A stretch of DNA of 64,000 nucleotides from Anaerosacchariphilus polymeriproducens (GTDB taxonomy: Bacteria > Bacillota > Clostridia > Lachnospirales > Lachnospiraceae). This document shows positions 9,292 through 17,021 of the stretch, in pieces. The DNA is taken from the NCBI RefSeq assembly GCF_003363435.1, contig NZ_QRCT01000016.1, positions 1 to 64,000 of the forward strand. The letters are read 5' to 3'. The position numbers and the translations under genes were made by a program. Below the pieces are notes generated by a model, which did no database searches, had not been told where the DNA came from, and worked only from the letters and a program-made list of their open reading frames with translations. Within the stretch, counting starts at the first letter, position 1. Every line of letters begins with the position of its first letter.

Positions 9292-9317
9292 CTCTGAAAT
9301 GAAACTTCATTTCAGAG
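9292..9317. repeat. 12-base hairpin in the rib leader
   Basis: CTCTGAAATGAA (9292-9303) and TTCATTTCAGAG (9306-9317) are exact complements around two bases. The hairpin sits between the FMN aptamer and its terminator, in the part of the leader that should hold the expression platform. Without a T run it is not itself a terminator. Confidence 0.7.
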
Positions 9318-9382
9318 CAAGCATTACAAATATACTTAATTGAACAATTCTTAGATTAAGAACTATATTAATCACTATATCA

Positions 9383-9490
9383 TTCTTCTTTCATCCAGAC
9401 TATACTGTCGGCTTCGGAGTCTCACCGAATCAACCTTGCGGCTCGTGGGCTTTACCACCGGTAGGGACTTGCACCCTGCCCTGAAGATTT
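9383..9490 (-). promoter_or_regulatory. FMN riboswitch (RFN element) of the rib operon
   Basis: Read on the minus strand, the conserved RFN blocks appear in order: ATCTTCAGGGCAGGGTG, CCCTACCGGTGGT, AGCCCACGAGC, GATTCGGTGAGACTCCGAAGC, GACAGTATAGTCTGGATG and AAGAAGAAT closing helix P1. FMN binding is expected to favour the terminator at 9223-9249 and lower ribD-ribE-ribBA-ribH expression. Confidence 0.96.
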
Positions 9491-9509
9491 TATTAAATTT
9501 ACGATATAT

Positions 9510-9538
9510 AGTTTAACATAGTAAATTAAATTTTACAA
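9510..9538 (-). promoter_or_regulatory. Probable promoter of the rib operon
   Basis: TTGTAA at 9538-9533 and TAAACT at 9515-9510 on the minus strand are 17 bases apart. This would start the RNA just before the aptamer begins at 9490, the expected position. Confidence 0.6.
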
Positions 9539-9600
9539 GTATTTGACATATCTTTTTTTATTTTACATACTGATAACTTAGTTTTTAACTTATAAAACAG

Positions 9601-10389
9601 CTAAACTTCATCACATAATTTTCTTATCTTAACAGCAACAGCACTCTTGGATTTTAAAAGATTGCTTATTATTATTGTAGTAATAGGTATAATAATTAAA
9701 CATCCAATATTGGCAATAACAATAATAGAAAATTCTTGAAAAAAAACTTTAGAATTTATAATCTTTTCAAATGAATAACCAAACTTTGAAAATAAAACAG
9801 ACATCATCAAAGTCTCACCAATTCCAGCGAAAAAAAGTGTATTTACTGTTGTTCCCAATATATCTCTTCCCACTGATTTTCCTGATTTCATCAAATCATG
9901 TAACTCGAGTTCTTTATTATTTTGATATACTTCAAAAATAGATGTAGCGATAGCTATCGATGTATCCATAACTGCACCTAATAACCCTAACATAATCACA
10001 GTAATCATCAGGCTCTGCATATTTATTTTAATATCAGTTGATAATTGGCTGATATCTTCACATAATTCCAGTTCATTAAAGCCTGCCATTTGAGAATAAT
10101 GTCCTAAAATCGCAACTACAATGCTCAGAATACAAATAACCAAAAAAACAGCGATTAAGGAACTATAAGACTTTAAATTTGTTCCGTTCTGATATAATAC
10201 TGTTATCAAACAAAATGTAATGGAACCTAGAAAAGTAATTACAATTGGCGGCATTCCTAACGTTATTACATAGATACAAATAACCAATACTATAATATTA
10301 CCTAAAAGAGATAAAAGAGATTTAACGCCTCTTTCTCCACCTACTAAAACAATTAAAATTAAAAATATAATGCTTAAGATTACTAACAT
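9601..10389 (-). CDS. YibE/F family membrane protein (second of pair)
   Basis: This 262-residue protein is nearly all hydrophobic, with about seven membrane segments, and belongs to the YibE/F family of conserved membrane proteins. The stretch LLGAVMDTSIAIATSIFEV (about 135-153) with GKSVGRDILGTTVNTLFFA is the family core and recurs in the upstream partner. The family's molecular role is not established; transport has been suggested. Its start overlaps the end of the partner gene by 68 bases, implying coupled translation. Confidence 0.8.
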   Translation of the reverse strand: MLVILSIIFLILIVLVGGERGVKSLLSLLGNIIVLVICIYVITLGMPPIVITFLGSITFCLITVLYQNGTNLKSYSSLIAVFLVICILSIVVAILGHYSQMAGFNELELCEDISQLSTDIKINMQSLMITVIMLGLLGAVMDTSIAIATSIFEVYQNNKELELHDLMKSGKSVGRDILGTTVNTLFFAGIGETLMMSVLFSKFGYSFEKIINSKVFFQEFSIIVIANIGCLIIIPITTIIISNLLKSKSAVAVKIRKLCDEV

Positions 10390-11500
10390 TTCCGTTTATG
10401 CCTTCTTTCTTTAAAAATACTACTGCAATAAAACCTGAAATTGGAATTGCCAATATGATACCAATGGATCCAACTAAAAATCTTATTATTTCAAAAACTA
10501 TATTGAACTGTACCAATGTATTTAACGAATAACCGTTTTTTATTTTTAAAATAATTCCCGGCAGACTCCCACTAATATAGGTAAAAAGTAATACATTGAT
10601 CATAGTTCCCATAATATCGTAACCAATTTCTTGAATTGATTTAATCAATGATTTCCATGTTAAATGTTCTGCTGTATGGGCAAATTCATGTACAGCCGAG
10701 TTCATTGTTATTGCAACGTCCATGATAGCACCCAGACACCCAATAATGATTCCAGCCATAAAAATCTTACCTAAGTCATTAGGAGCTACAATATAATCCA
10801 TCAACTCATAGGAAGGATGTTCTATAAATGTAACAATTGTATAGATAAAATAAGTGGCGGCCACTGCTAACAATGTTGATACCATGGCTCCTATGGTCTT
10901 TCGCGAAATTCCACCTAAAATAAGTAAAGTCAGACAATTAAAAAGAATGACCATAACAAAACAAAGAATTTCAAAATCTTTTCCCTTCGAATAAAAACCG
11001 ACTGCCAATATGAATATTAAAATATTTACTAGCAACGATAATAACGTAAGAAGTCCTTGCTTACCTGTTATAAGAACTAATGCAGTTACAAATAGACCGA
11101 CTAAAAATACCACATACTTATCTCTCTTTATTCCCGAAACTGTTCCAGATAACTTACCATCATTTTCACTTATTTCAATGAATATATCTTCACCTGACTG
11201 ATATTTTTCATTTTTTATTCCTGAATATGAATATGTATTTTTAAAATTGATTTCTTTACCTTTATAAATTCCATTTCTGACAACGGCCTTGACTCTTTGT
11301 ATATAATACTTTTCTTGCTCTCCATTCGGTCCCTCTTGACTTTCTATATATTTCTCTTGGACTGATTTTACACTAGCTATTGTCTTATGATAAAAGCAAT
11401 AATTATTATCTGCTAAAATCAATACAGCTAAAAAAAGTATAATTACAATTCCTGCTATAATAACTTTCTTATTGCTCCAATATTTTTTTATTAATGCCAT
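10322..11500 (-). CDS. YibE/F family membrane protein (first of pair)
   Basis: The 392-residue protein begins with one membrane anchor (about 13-31), followed by an extracytoplasmic region of about 90 residues. About seven further membrane helices follow, holding the family core LGAIMDVAITMNSAVHEFA (about 256-274) and GYDIMGTMINVLLF. The downstream 262-residue relative repeats this core, so the two probably form a heteromeric membrane complex. Its C-terminus (about the last 22 residues) is read through the start of the partner gene. Substrate and role are unknown. Confidence 0.8.
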   Translation of the reverse strand: MALIKKYWSNKKVIIAGIVIILFLAVLILADNNYCFYHKTIASVKSVQEKYIESQEGPNGEQEKYYIQRVKAVVRNGIYKGKEINFKNTYSYSGIKNEKYQSGEDIFIEISENDGKLSGTVSGIKRDKYVVFLVGLFVTALVLITGKQGLLTLLSLLVNILIFILAVGFYSKGKDFEILCFVMVILFNCLTLLILGGISRKTIGAMVSTLLAVAATYFIYTIVTFIEHPSYELMDYIVAPNDLGKIFMAGIIIGCLGAIMDVAITMNSAVHEFAHTAEHLTWKSLIKSIQEIGYDIMGTMINVLLFTYISGSLPGIILKIKNGYSLNTLVQFNIVFEIIRFLVGSIGIILAIPISGFIAVVFLKKEGINGNVSNLKHYIFNFNCFSRWRKRR

Positions 11501-11539
11501 AATAACGCTTCCTTATCTTCCTGTTTTTTAATACTTACT

Positions 11540-11568
11540 AGTCTAAAACAGAAAATAAAGTACGTCAA
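11540..11568 (-). promoter_or_regulatory. Promoter of the yibE/F pair
   Basis: On the minus strand TTGACG (11568-11563) and TAGACT (11545-11540) are separated by 17 bases, about 40 bases before the first start codon. It is divergent from, and does not overlap, the padR promoter. Confidence 0.65.
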
Positions 11569-11582
11569 TGTTATTTTTTTAC

Positions 11583-11627
11583 TTGACCTGTCGTAGTAAT
11601 TATGGTATAACATTATTACTACGACAG
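11583..11627 (+). promoter_or_regulatory. padR promoter with overlapping operator
   Basis: TTGACC (11583-11588) and TATAAC (11606-11611) form a promoter with a 17-base spacer. A perfect 13-base inverted repeat, CTGTCGTAGTAAT (11588-11600) and ATTACTACGACAG (11615-11627), wraps the spacer and -10 box. Bound protein would block RNA polymerase. Autorepression by the PadR protein encoded next is the simplest reading. Confidence 0.8.
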
Positions 11628-11668
11628 ATATAGTACGTCTGATAATATAGTTTGAAAGGAGGAGTACT

Positions 11669-11998
11669 ATGATAAGCAGTGATGTGATCCGTGGCTACAG
11701 CGACACAATTATATTATATTTATTACTCGAAAATGATTCCTACGGTTATGAAATTTCAAAAAAAATCAAGGAAATGACAGATGAAAAGTTTACCATGAAA
11801 GAAACGACACTCTATTCAGCTTTTAACCGTTTATCAAAAAACGGTTATATCGATTCTTATCATGGAACCGAAACCCAGGGAAAACGTCGGACTTATTATA
11901 AAATTACTCCTGAAGGTATTACATACTACAAGGAAAAATGTAAAGAATGGATTTTAACAAAAGAAATTATTGAAAAATTTATTAAGGAGATGAATTAA
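11669..11998 (+). CDS. PadR-family transcriptional regulator
   Basis: The 109-residue protein is a PadR winged helix. The core reads IILYLLLENDSYGYEISKKI (about 15-34), then TLYSAFNRLSKNGYI as recognition helix and wing, and TYYKITPEG. It belongs to the short subfamily with a single C-terminal dimerisation helix. A strong AAAGGAGG site precedes the ATG. It is followed by a HAAS-domain membrane protein two bases later, a pairing common in Firmicutes. It probably represses its own operon through the 11588-11627 palindrome. Confidence 0.92.
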   Translation: MISSDVIRGYSDTIILYLLLENDSYGYEISKKIKEMTDEKFTMKETTLYSAFNRLSKNGYIDSYHGTETQGKRRTYYKITPEGITYYKEKCKEWILTKEIIEKFIKEMN

Positions 11999-11999
11999 T

Positions 12000-13031
12000 A
12001 TGGAAACCATTAAAAATTATTTAGAAACAATGTTTGCTCAAATACCCCAAACACCTGAAACACTTAAAATTAAAGAGGATTTACTATCCAATATGGAAGA
12101 AAAATATCATGAACTAAAAAATGAAGGAAAATCTGAAAATGAAGCCATTGGTATTGTGATTTCTGAATTTGGAAACATTGATGAATTGATGAATGAATTT
12201 GGAATTTCAAATAATTCTACCTCTCAAACACAACAAAAAAACCATCCAATTATTACACTGGAAACCGCTCTCACCTATCTCGATGAAAAGAATAAATTCG
12301 GACGTCTTATTGCAATCGGCGTTGCACTAATCTTAATTGGTGTAAATTTACTAATATGCCTTAGCACTTTTGCTGAAACTGGCATTCTTGGATCTCTTTC
12401 AGAAGATACAGCTTCCATGTTTGGTGTAATTGCACTTATCTGTTTCATTGTTCCTGCAGTTGCATTATTTATCTACTCTGGAACAAGCCTGGAAAAATAT
12501 AATTACTTGGAAAATCCATTTCAAATGGACCCTTATGTAAAAGAACAATTGAAAACAAAATTTGAAGATTTTCTTCCTACCTTTAACCGCGCTATCATTA
12601 TCGGAGTAAGTTTATGTATTCTATCAGTTATACCGGTCATTGCAGGTTCTCTTATAGAAGATAATAGAATTTCAAATGCCAGTTTTATTCCTATTATTAA
12701 AAATAGTTCTTCTTTTGGTGTTATTCTTCTACTAATAATCGTTACTGTAGCCGTATATATTTTTATCATTTATGGAAATATGAAAGAAGGATATAATCGA
12801 TTATTAGAATTGGAAGAATATTCACCAGAACATAAAAACTCAAAAAGCAGCAAAATTATCGGTGCTGTCGCTTCTGTTGTCTGGCCTCTTACCGTTTGTG
12901 TATTCTTTTACTTAGGTTTTTTTAAACAACGTTGGGATATTTCATGGGTCGTATTTCCAATAACTGGTATCCTATTCGGTGCTTTTAGTACAATATGTAA
13001 TACTCTTAGCAGAGAAAACAGAATTAAATAA
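12000..13031 (+). CDS. HAAS-domain (DUF1700-like) membrane protein, PadR partner
   Basis: The first 70 residues form a soluble helical HAAS / permease-prefix domain (KIKEDLLSNMEEKYHELKNEGKSENEA...FGNIDEL). Six hydrophobic segments follow, in pairs at about 98-120, 137-157, 195-217, 233-256, 282-304 and 311-331. Such proteins nearly always sit beside PadR regulators, as here, and are thought to link membrane state to transcription; the mechanism is not known. It ends in a terminator at 13048-13086. Confidence 0.75.
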   Translation: METIKNYLETMFAQIPQTPETLKIKEDLLSNMEEKYHELKNEGKSENEAIGIVISEFGNIDELMNEFGISNNSTSQTQQKNHPIITLETALTYLDEKNKFGRLIAIGVALILIGVNLLICLSTFAETGILGSLSEDTASMFGVIALICFIVPAVALFIYSGTSLEKYNYLENPFQMDPYVKEQLKTKFEDFLPTFNRAIIIGVSLCILSVIPVIAGSLIEDNRISNASFIPIIKNSSSFGVILLLIIVTVAVYIFIIYGNMKEGYNRLLELEEYSPEHKNSKSSKIIGAVASVVWPLTVCVFFYLGFFKQRWDISWVVFPITGILFGAFSTICNTLSRENRIK

Positions 13032-13047
13032 TAGAGAATTAGATTCT

Positions 13048-13086
13048 GACCATAAATCTCAAGTTAATACTTGAAATTTATGGTCA
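13048..13086. terminator. Convergent terminator
   Basis: TGACCATAAAT...CTCAAG pairs with CTTGA...ATTTATGGTCA with one internal mismatch. It serves the padR operon from the left and the secreted hydrolase gene from the right. Confidence 0.7.
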
Positions 13087-13091
13087 ATACT

Positions 13092-15269
13092 TTATTTGTA
13101 CTGAATGTTAAATTTAGTGCTTGCATTACCTAAAAATACTATTTTACCATTTTTCGGTAATATCACTTTTGTATTTCCTGTAATCCAAGAATTATTTACC
13201 AAAGCTCCATTATTATCATATACAACAAAGCTAGAATTTTTAGGTGAGTCTACCGTTATTTCCTTTCCTGCTGAACCGCTTCCTATTTTGTACCATTTTG
13301 CATATCCCTTTTTTCCTATGGTACATTTGAACTTATTCTTTGTAGAAAGAGTTTTTATCGCATCTTCCTCAATAAAAATAGAATCACCAGATTTTAAATA
13401 TTCAAACTTATTTTTTTTATAAAAATTAACGTCATATAAATCACGCGACAATGTACCAGGTCCATCTAAAATAGAAATGGCAGATTTTTTATTCTCTATT
13501 TTATTTATAAGAATATCTGATATAAGATATCCTAATTCATTTTCTAAATTAACTTGAAAATTATAATAAGGAGTCAAGTATAAACTTGAAGAATATTTTT
13601 CATTTAACAAATAATAATTCTTTCCATTTCTTTTTGCCCAAACTGATACCATTTCTGATAAATCATTTCCATTTTCTTTCTGTGCTATATACAAGTCGCT
13701 TACTGTTTGGCCTAAAGATGGTATGGTTCCATATTCTGTTTGTTGAAGATAAGTTCTTCCATTCTTTTCGTCTACAAATTTTAAACTAATTGCTCCGTCC
13801 TGTGATACAAAGGTTCCATCTTTCGTATAAACGTAAGTTTCTGTACCCTGTTGTGCTTTATCATGAGAATTGATACTTAATGTACCGCATTCGTCTATTT
13901 TGATATCAAGTAATCCTTTTCTTGATACATATAAACCTTCATATTTCTTCATTGTTTCTGGAACCGTTTCTTTTTGGGGGGTATGAAATGTTTTATCCGG
14001 TTTAATTTGACTAATGATACCCTTTTCCTTTAATGCATTCAACAAAATTTCTTGAGCCATTACCATATTATAAGAACTAACTCCTCCGGAACTCACTACT
14101 GCTAACGCCATATTTTGTTCCGGTAAAATCATGAAACTACTATGATAAGCAGCCGTATCTCCTCCTTTATTTAATGCTTTGATATTGTATTGGTTAAAAG
14201 GATAAAGATTTACGCAATCCCAGCCCAATCCATAACCTAATATATTATTTGTATCCTTGGGCCAAATTCCTTTTAGATATTCTTTATTTTCCATTTCTTT
14301 TCTGGATTTTTCTGTCAGGAGTCCATTAGAATTTTTCATGAAAGTAGTGGCAAAAACACATAAATCTTCCGCACTGGAATAAACTCCACCGGACCCAATA
14401 TCATTTGTATTTTCTTCTGGTAAAGGATTTGAAATACCAGCAGCATATGCCTTAGCCAGCCTGTTTCTATCAAAGGAACTACGTGGTGTTTTTGTATTAT
14501 TCATTTTGAGAGGATTTAAAATTGTATTTGTTATATAATCTGTATAACTCATTCCTGTCACACGCTCTACCAGTATTTCTGAAAGATGAAATCCATCATT
14601 ACAATAAACACAATAAGCTCCTGGATCAGCCTTTAAACGTTGTGATCTTAGCTGTTTTAACAAAGTATCATGTGCAAAAGAATCATTATCTCCAAAAAGC
14701 ATTGAGTTACGAATACTTGTTCCCATTATCCCTGACGAATGATTCAAGAGCATTCTTACTGTAATCTTTTTATATCTCTTATCCTTCATTTTAAATTCTT
14801 TTATATACTTTGTAATTGGTGCATCTAGCTCAATTTTACCTTTATCCACCAAATTCATAACAGCGGTCGTAACGAACATCTTACTAACTGAACCTGTACC
14901 GTACATCGTATCCGCTGTTAAAGCGGTATTGTCTTCTTTTGAATATACTCCGGAATTCCCGGAAAGTACAATTTTTCCGTTATCAATTAATGCATACTGA
15001 ACGCTTGTACTTCCGTAATCATTAATAATACTGGAAGCTTTTTGAATTGCAACGGCTTTTGTATTCTCATAACCGGATTCAGCATTTACCTGATTATTAT
15101 TTACTTTTTCCTGGTTCGAAGTATCTGCACTTTGGATTTCTGCTCCCTCAATCATTTGGACTTTTTCTGGCAATACTCCTGTTAAATTCCTGTCTGTAGC
15201 AAAAGTTGTCATAGTTGTTGATATACTAAATATCATAGACAACAAAAAAGCATAGGTACGTTTATTCAC
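13092..15269 (-). CDS. Secreted beta-lactamase-fold serine hydrolase
   Basis: Residues 1-25 are a signal peptide ending in TFA. A linker rich in Asn, Glu and Gln follows. Residues about 75-420 form a class C beta-lactamase / esterase-type domain with catalytic Ser127 in SVSK (127-130), the Tyr222-Cys-Asn224 motif and LLNHSSGI. About 300 further residues form a beta-rich C-terminal region without a motif I can name. Such proteins act on peptidoglycan, D-amino-acid peptides or esters more often than on antibiotics, so resistance should not be assumed. The start is GTG, eight bases after a GGAGGAG site. Confidence 0.85.
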   Translation of the reverse strand: MNKRTYAFLLSMIFSISTTMTTFATDRNLTGVLPEKVQMIEGAEIQSADTSNQEKVNNNQVNAESGYENTKAVAIQKASSIINDYGSTSVQYALIDNGKIVLSGNSGVYSKEDNTALTADTMYGTGSVSKMFVTTAVMNLVDKGKIELDAPITKYIKEFKMKDKRYKKITVRMLLNHSSGIMGTSIRNSMLFGDNDSFAHDTLLKQLRSQRLKADPGAYCVYCNDGFHLSEILVERVTGMSYTDYITNTILNPLKMNNTKTPRSSFDRNRLAKAYAAGISNPLPEENTNDIGSGGVYSSAEDLCVFATTFMKNSNGLLTEKSRKEMENKEYLKGIWPKDTNNILGYGLGWDCVNLYPFNQYNIKALNKGGDTAAYHSSFMILPEQNMALAVVSSGGVSSYNMVMAQEILLNALKEKGIISQIKPDKTFHTPQKETVPETMKKYEGLYVSRKGLLDIKIDECGTLSINSHDKAQQGTETYVYTKDGTFVSQDGAISLKFVDEKNGRTYLQQTEYGTIPSLGQTVSDLYIAQKENGNDLSEMVSVWAKRNGKNYYLLNEKYSSSLYLTPYYNFQVNLENELGYLISDILINKIENKKSAISILDGPGTLSRDLYDVNFYKKNKFEYLKSGDSIFIEEDAIKTLSTKNKFKCTIGKKGYAKWYKIGSGSAGKEITVDSPKNSSFVVYDNNGALVNNSWITGNTKVILPKNGKIVFLGNASTKFNIQYK

Positions 15270-15360
15270 TTTTGTCTCCTCCTTATTTATAAACCCCTTA
15301 TTGTTTTCTTTAAATACGTGATTAAATATTATAATAAAAATCCTTTTATGTCAACTTTCC

Positions 15361-15783
15361 CTACATCTCTTTAGAGAAGCGATTCATAAAATATATTGTT
15401 AAAATGTGATATACTAAAAAGACCAAAGTGGTTACCAATGTGACCCAAATAGCTGCATTAATAAGAATTGTAATATATGCTAATCCCAATATACACCATT
15501 GAATAATATCTGCTGCCCTTGCTTTCGCTCTATTTCGAATCATTGTATTTCTCTCATCTTTATATTCAATTTCATTTTTTCTGCGCAAATCTGGATTCTT
15601 ATTTTCGAATTCTCTTTTAAAAAAATTTGAAATACCTATTCCAAACAATCCAGCTCCTATACCAATACAAACGCCTTCCAAGTTTTTGTAACCTCCTCCC
15701 CATACTCTAAATGCCAACGCTACTCCAATTAGGCAAACTCCAATCAAAATTTGTATTACATAAACAGATTTTTTCTTCAACAT
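15361..15783 (-). CDS. Membrane protein paired with XRE regulator
   Basis: The 140 residues form four hydrophobic segments (about 8-26, 33-50, 90-107, 110-130) around a charged middle loop with KNEIEYKDERNTMIRNRAKA. That loop resembles the DUF2178-type membrane proteins found next to small HTH regulators, but the family assignment is tentative. It overlaps the regulator gene by seven bases, so translation is probably coupled. No function can be deduced beyond a regulator-partner role. Confidence 0.65.
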   Translation of the reverse strand: MLKKKSVYVIQILIGVCLIGVALAFRVWGGGYKNLEGVCIGIGAGLFGIGISNFFKREFENKNPDLRRKNEIEYKDERNTMIRNRAKARAADIIQWCILGLAYITILINAAIWVTLVTTLVFLVYHILTIYFMNRFSKEM

Positions 15784-15983
15784 GGTTTTTCCTCCTCGTA
15801 AATAAAAATTTCTTCAATACTCAATTCAAAAAATCGTGCAATTTTAAATGCTAAAATAATCGATGGATTATATCGTCCATTCTCTAAAGAACCTATGGTC
15901 TGTCTCGATACTTCCAAAGCATTTGCTAATTCTTCTTGCTTAATTCCTCTTTGCTTTCGTATTTCCTCTAATCTATTTTTCAC
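15777..15983 (-). CDS. Small XRE-family (HTH_3) regulator
   Basis: The 68-residue protein is a single Cro/C1-type helix-turn-helix: IRKQRGIKQEELANALEVSR, then QTIGSLENGRYNPSI. It resembles the YozG/YgzD group of tiny regulators that control a co-transcribed membrane protein. The ATG follows an AGGAGG site at 15990-15995. Two copies of the same operator word lie in its promoter, so autoregulation is likely. Confidence 0.92.
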   Translation of the reverse strand: MKNRLEEIRKQRGIKQEELANALEVSRQTIGSLENGRYNPSIILAFKIARFFELSIEEIFIYEEEKPC

Positions 15984-16005
15984 AGTATCCTCCTTTCAAC
16001 ATTTT

Positions 16006-16068
16006 GGAAAGTATGCTTTCCATATAAAAATACCACTTACCAGTGCAAATGTCAAGCATGCTTTCCAT
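16006..16068 (-). promoter_or_regulatory. XRE promoter with paired operators
   Basis: On the minus strand TTGACA (16055-16050) and TATTTT (16032-16027) lie 17 bases apart. The word ATGGAAAGCATRCTT occurs twice: once upstream, running into the -35 box (16068-16054), and once downstream of the -10 box, where it is part of the palindrome GGAAAGCATACTTTCC (16021-16006). Binding at either site would hinder polymerase. Confidence 0.75.
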
Positions 16069-16177
16069 TCTTTTTGTAATAATTATAAAGAAACATGGTT
16101 GACATATCTTACCAGCTATACTAAAATAAGTTTTACATTCCAATACAAATTAAAAAAATTTAAAACAGATTTGGCAG

Positions 16178-16206
16178 TTGAAAAATTCGTAATTGTTACA
16201 TTATAG
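16178..16206 (+). promoter_or_regulatory. Probable expansin promoter
   Basis: TTGAAA (16178-16183) and TTATAG (16201-16206) are 17 bases apart and lie 40 bases before the expansin start codon. Confidence 0.5.
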
Positions 16207-16245
16207 CACTTATTAACTACAAAGATTTCACTTAAGGAGGTTATA

Positions 16246-16965
16246 ATGTATAACAATTATTACAAAATCAAATTCTGTATTTCTAGTATTATCGCAATGA
16301 TTCTACTAATATGTGTCTCTTTACCAGTCTTAGCTGCAGGAACTGAAACCAATTACGGTTATGCTACCTATACCGGTTCTGGTTATTCTGGAGGAGCTGC
16401 ACTTTTGGATCCTATTCCATCCAATATGGAAATTACAGCTTTAAACCCAACAGACTATAATCGTTTTGGCGTAAAAGCAGCTTTAGCTGGTGCATATTTA
16501 GAAGTGAAAGGTCCAAAAGGCCGCACTATTGTCTATGTAAATGATTTATATCCAGAGGCTACAAAGGGAGGTTTAGACTTATGCCCTACTTCATTTGCGA
16601 AAATCGGAGACATGTCAGCTGGTAAAATCAATGTGAATTGGCGTATAGTTAAAGCACCCATTAGTGGAAATGTATCTTATCGAATTAAGGAAGGAAGCAG
16701 CCAGTACTGGGCTGCTATTCAGGTTCGAAATCACAAATATCCTGTACTGAAAATGGAATATTTGAAAGATGGCCAGTGGATCAATATGGAAAAGACTGAA
16801 TGGAATCATTTCATTTCTACAAACATGGGAACAAGACCAGTAAAAATAAGAATGACAGATATCAACGGTAATACTATTACAGATACTCTTTCAGGGCTCC
16901 TGCAGTCCGGAACTTCCAATGCTTATATTGTACCGGGAAATGTACAATTTCCTGATGCGAATTAA
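16246..16965 (+). CDS. Secreted bacterial expansin (YoaJ/EXLX1-like)
   Basis: Bacterial expansins loosen cellulose-hemicellulose contacts without hydrolysis. Residues 1-31 are a signal peptide (SLPVLAA). Domain 1 (about 35-130) is the double-psi beta-barrel. Domain 2 (about 135-239) is the CBM63 cellulose-binding module. With an offset of 29 from mature B. subtilis EXLX1 numbering as I remember it, Thr41, Thr43, Asp100, Tyr102 and Asp111 match Thr12, Thr14, Asp71, Tyr73 and Asp82. On the binding face, Trp125-Trp126-Tyr157 appears as Tyr154-Trp155-Trp186. The match to YoaJ is strong from end to end. AAGGAGG precedes the ATG. It is monocistronic, with no other plant-wall genes beside it. Confidence 0.93.
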   Translation: MYNNYYKIKFCISSIIAMILLICVSLPVLAAGTETNYGYATYTGSGYSGGAALLDPIPSNMEITALNPTDYNRFGVKAALAGAYLEVKGPKGRTIVYVNDLYPEATKGGLDLCPTSFAKIGDMSAGKINVNWRIVKAPISGNVSYRIKEGSSQYWAAIQVRNHKYPVLKMEYLKDGQWINMEKTEWNHFISTNMGTRPVKIRMTDINGNTITDTLSGLLQSGTSNAYIVPGNVQFPDAN

Positions 16966-16982
16966 AAGTAAGCTTAACGGAA

Positions 16983-17018
16983 ATAAGGTTGTGACTTAAA
17001 CTAACGTCACAACCTTAT
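16983..17018. terminator. Bidirectional terminator after expansin
   Basis: ATAAGGTTGTGAC (16983-16995) pairs exactly with GTCACAACCTTAT (17006-17018). It separates the expansin gene from the convergent ABC transporter operon. Confidence 0.85.
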
Positions 17019-17021
17019 CTT

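Noticed and set aside
11559-11639. AGTACGTC repeated at 11559 and 11632 as an operator pair
   Set aside because: Only eight bases, 73 bases apart, and neither copy is placed symmetrically to the promoters. The 13-base dyad is a better candidate.
13092-15269. Antibiotic-resistance beta-lactamase
   Set aside because: The SxxK and YxN motifs are shared by many esterases and peptidases; the size, linker and tail differ from resistance enzymes.
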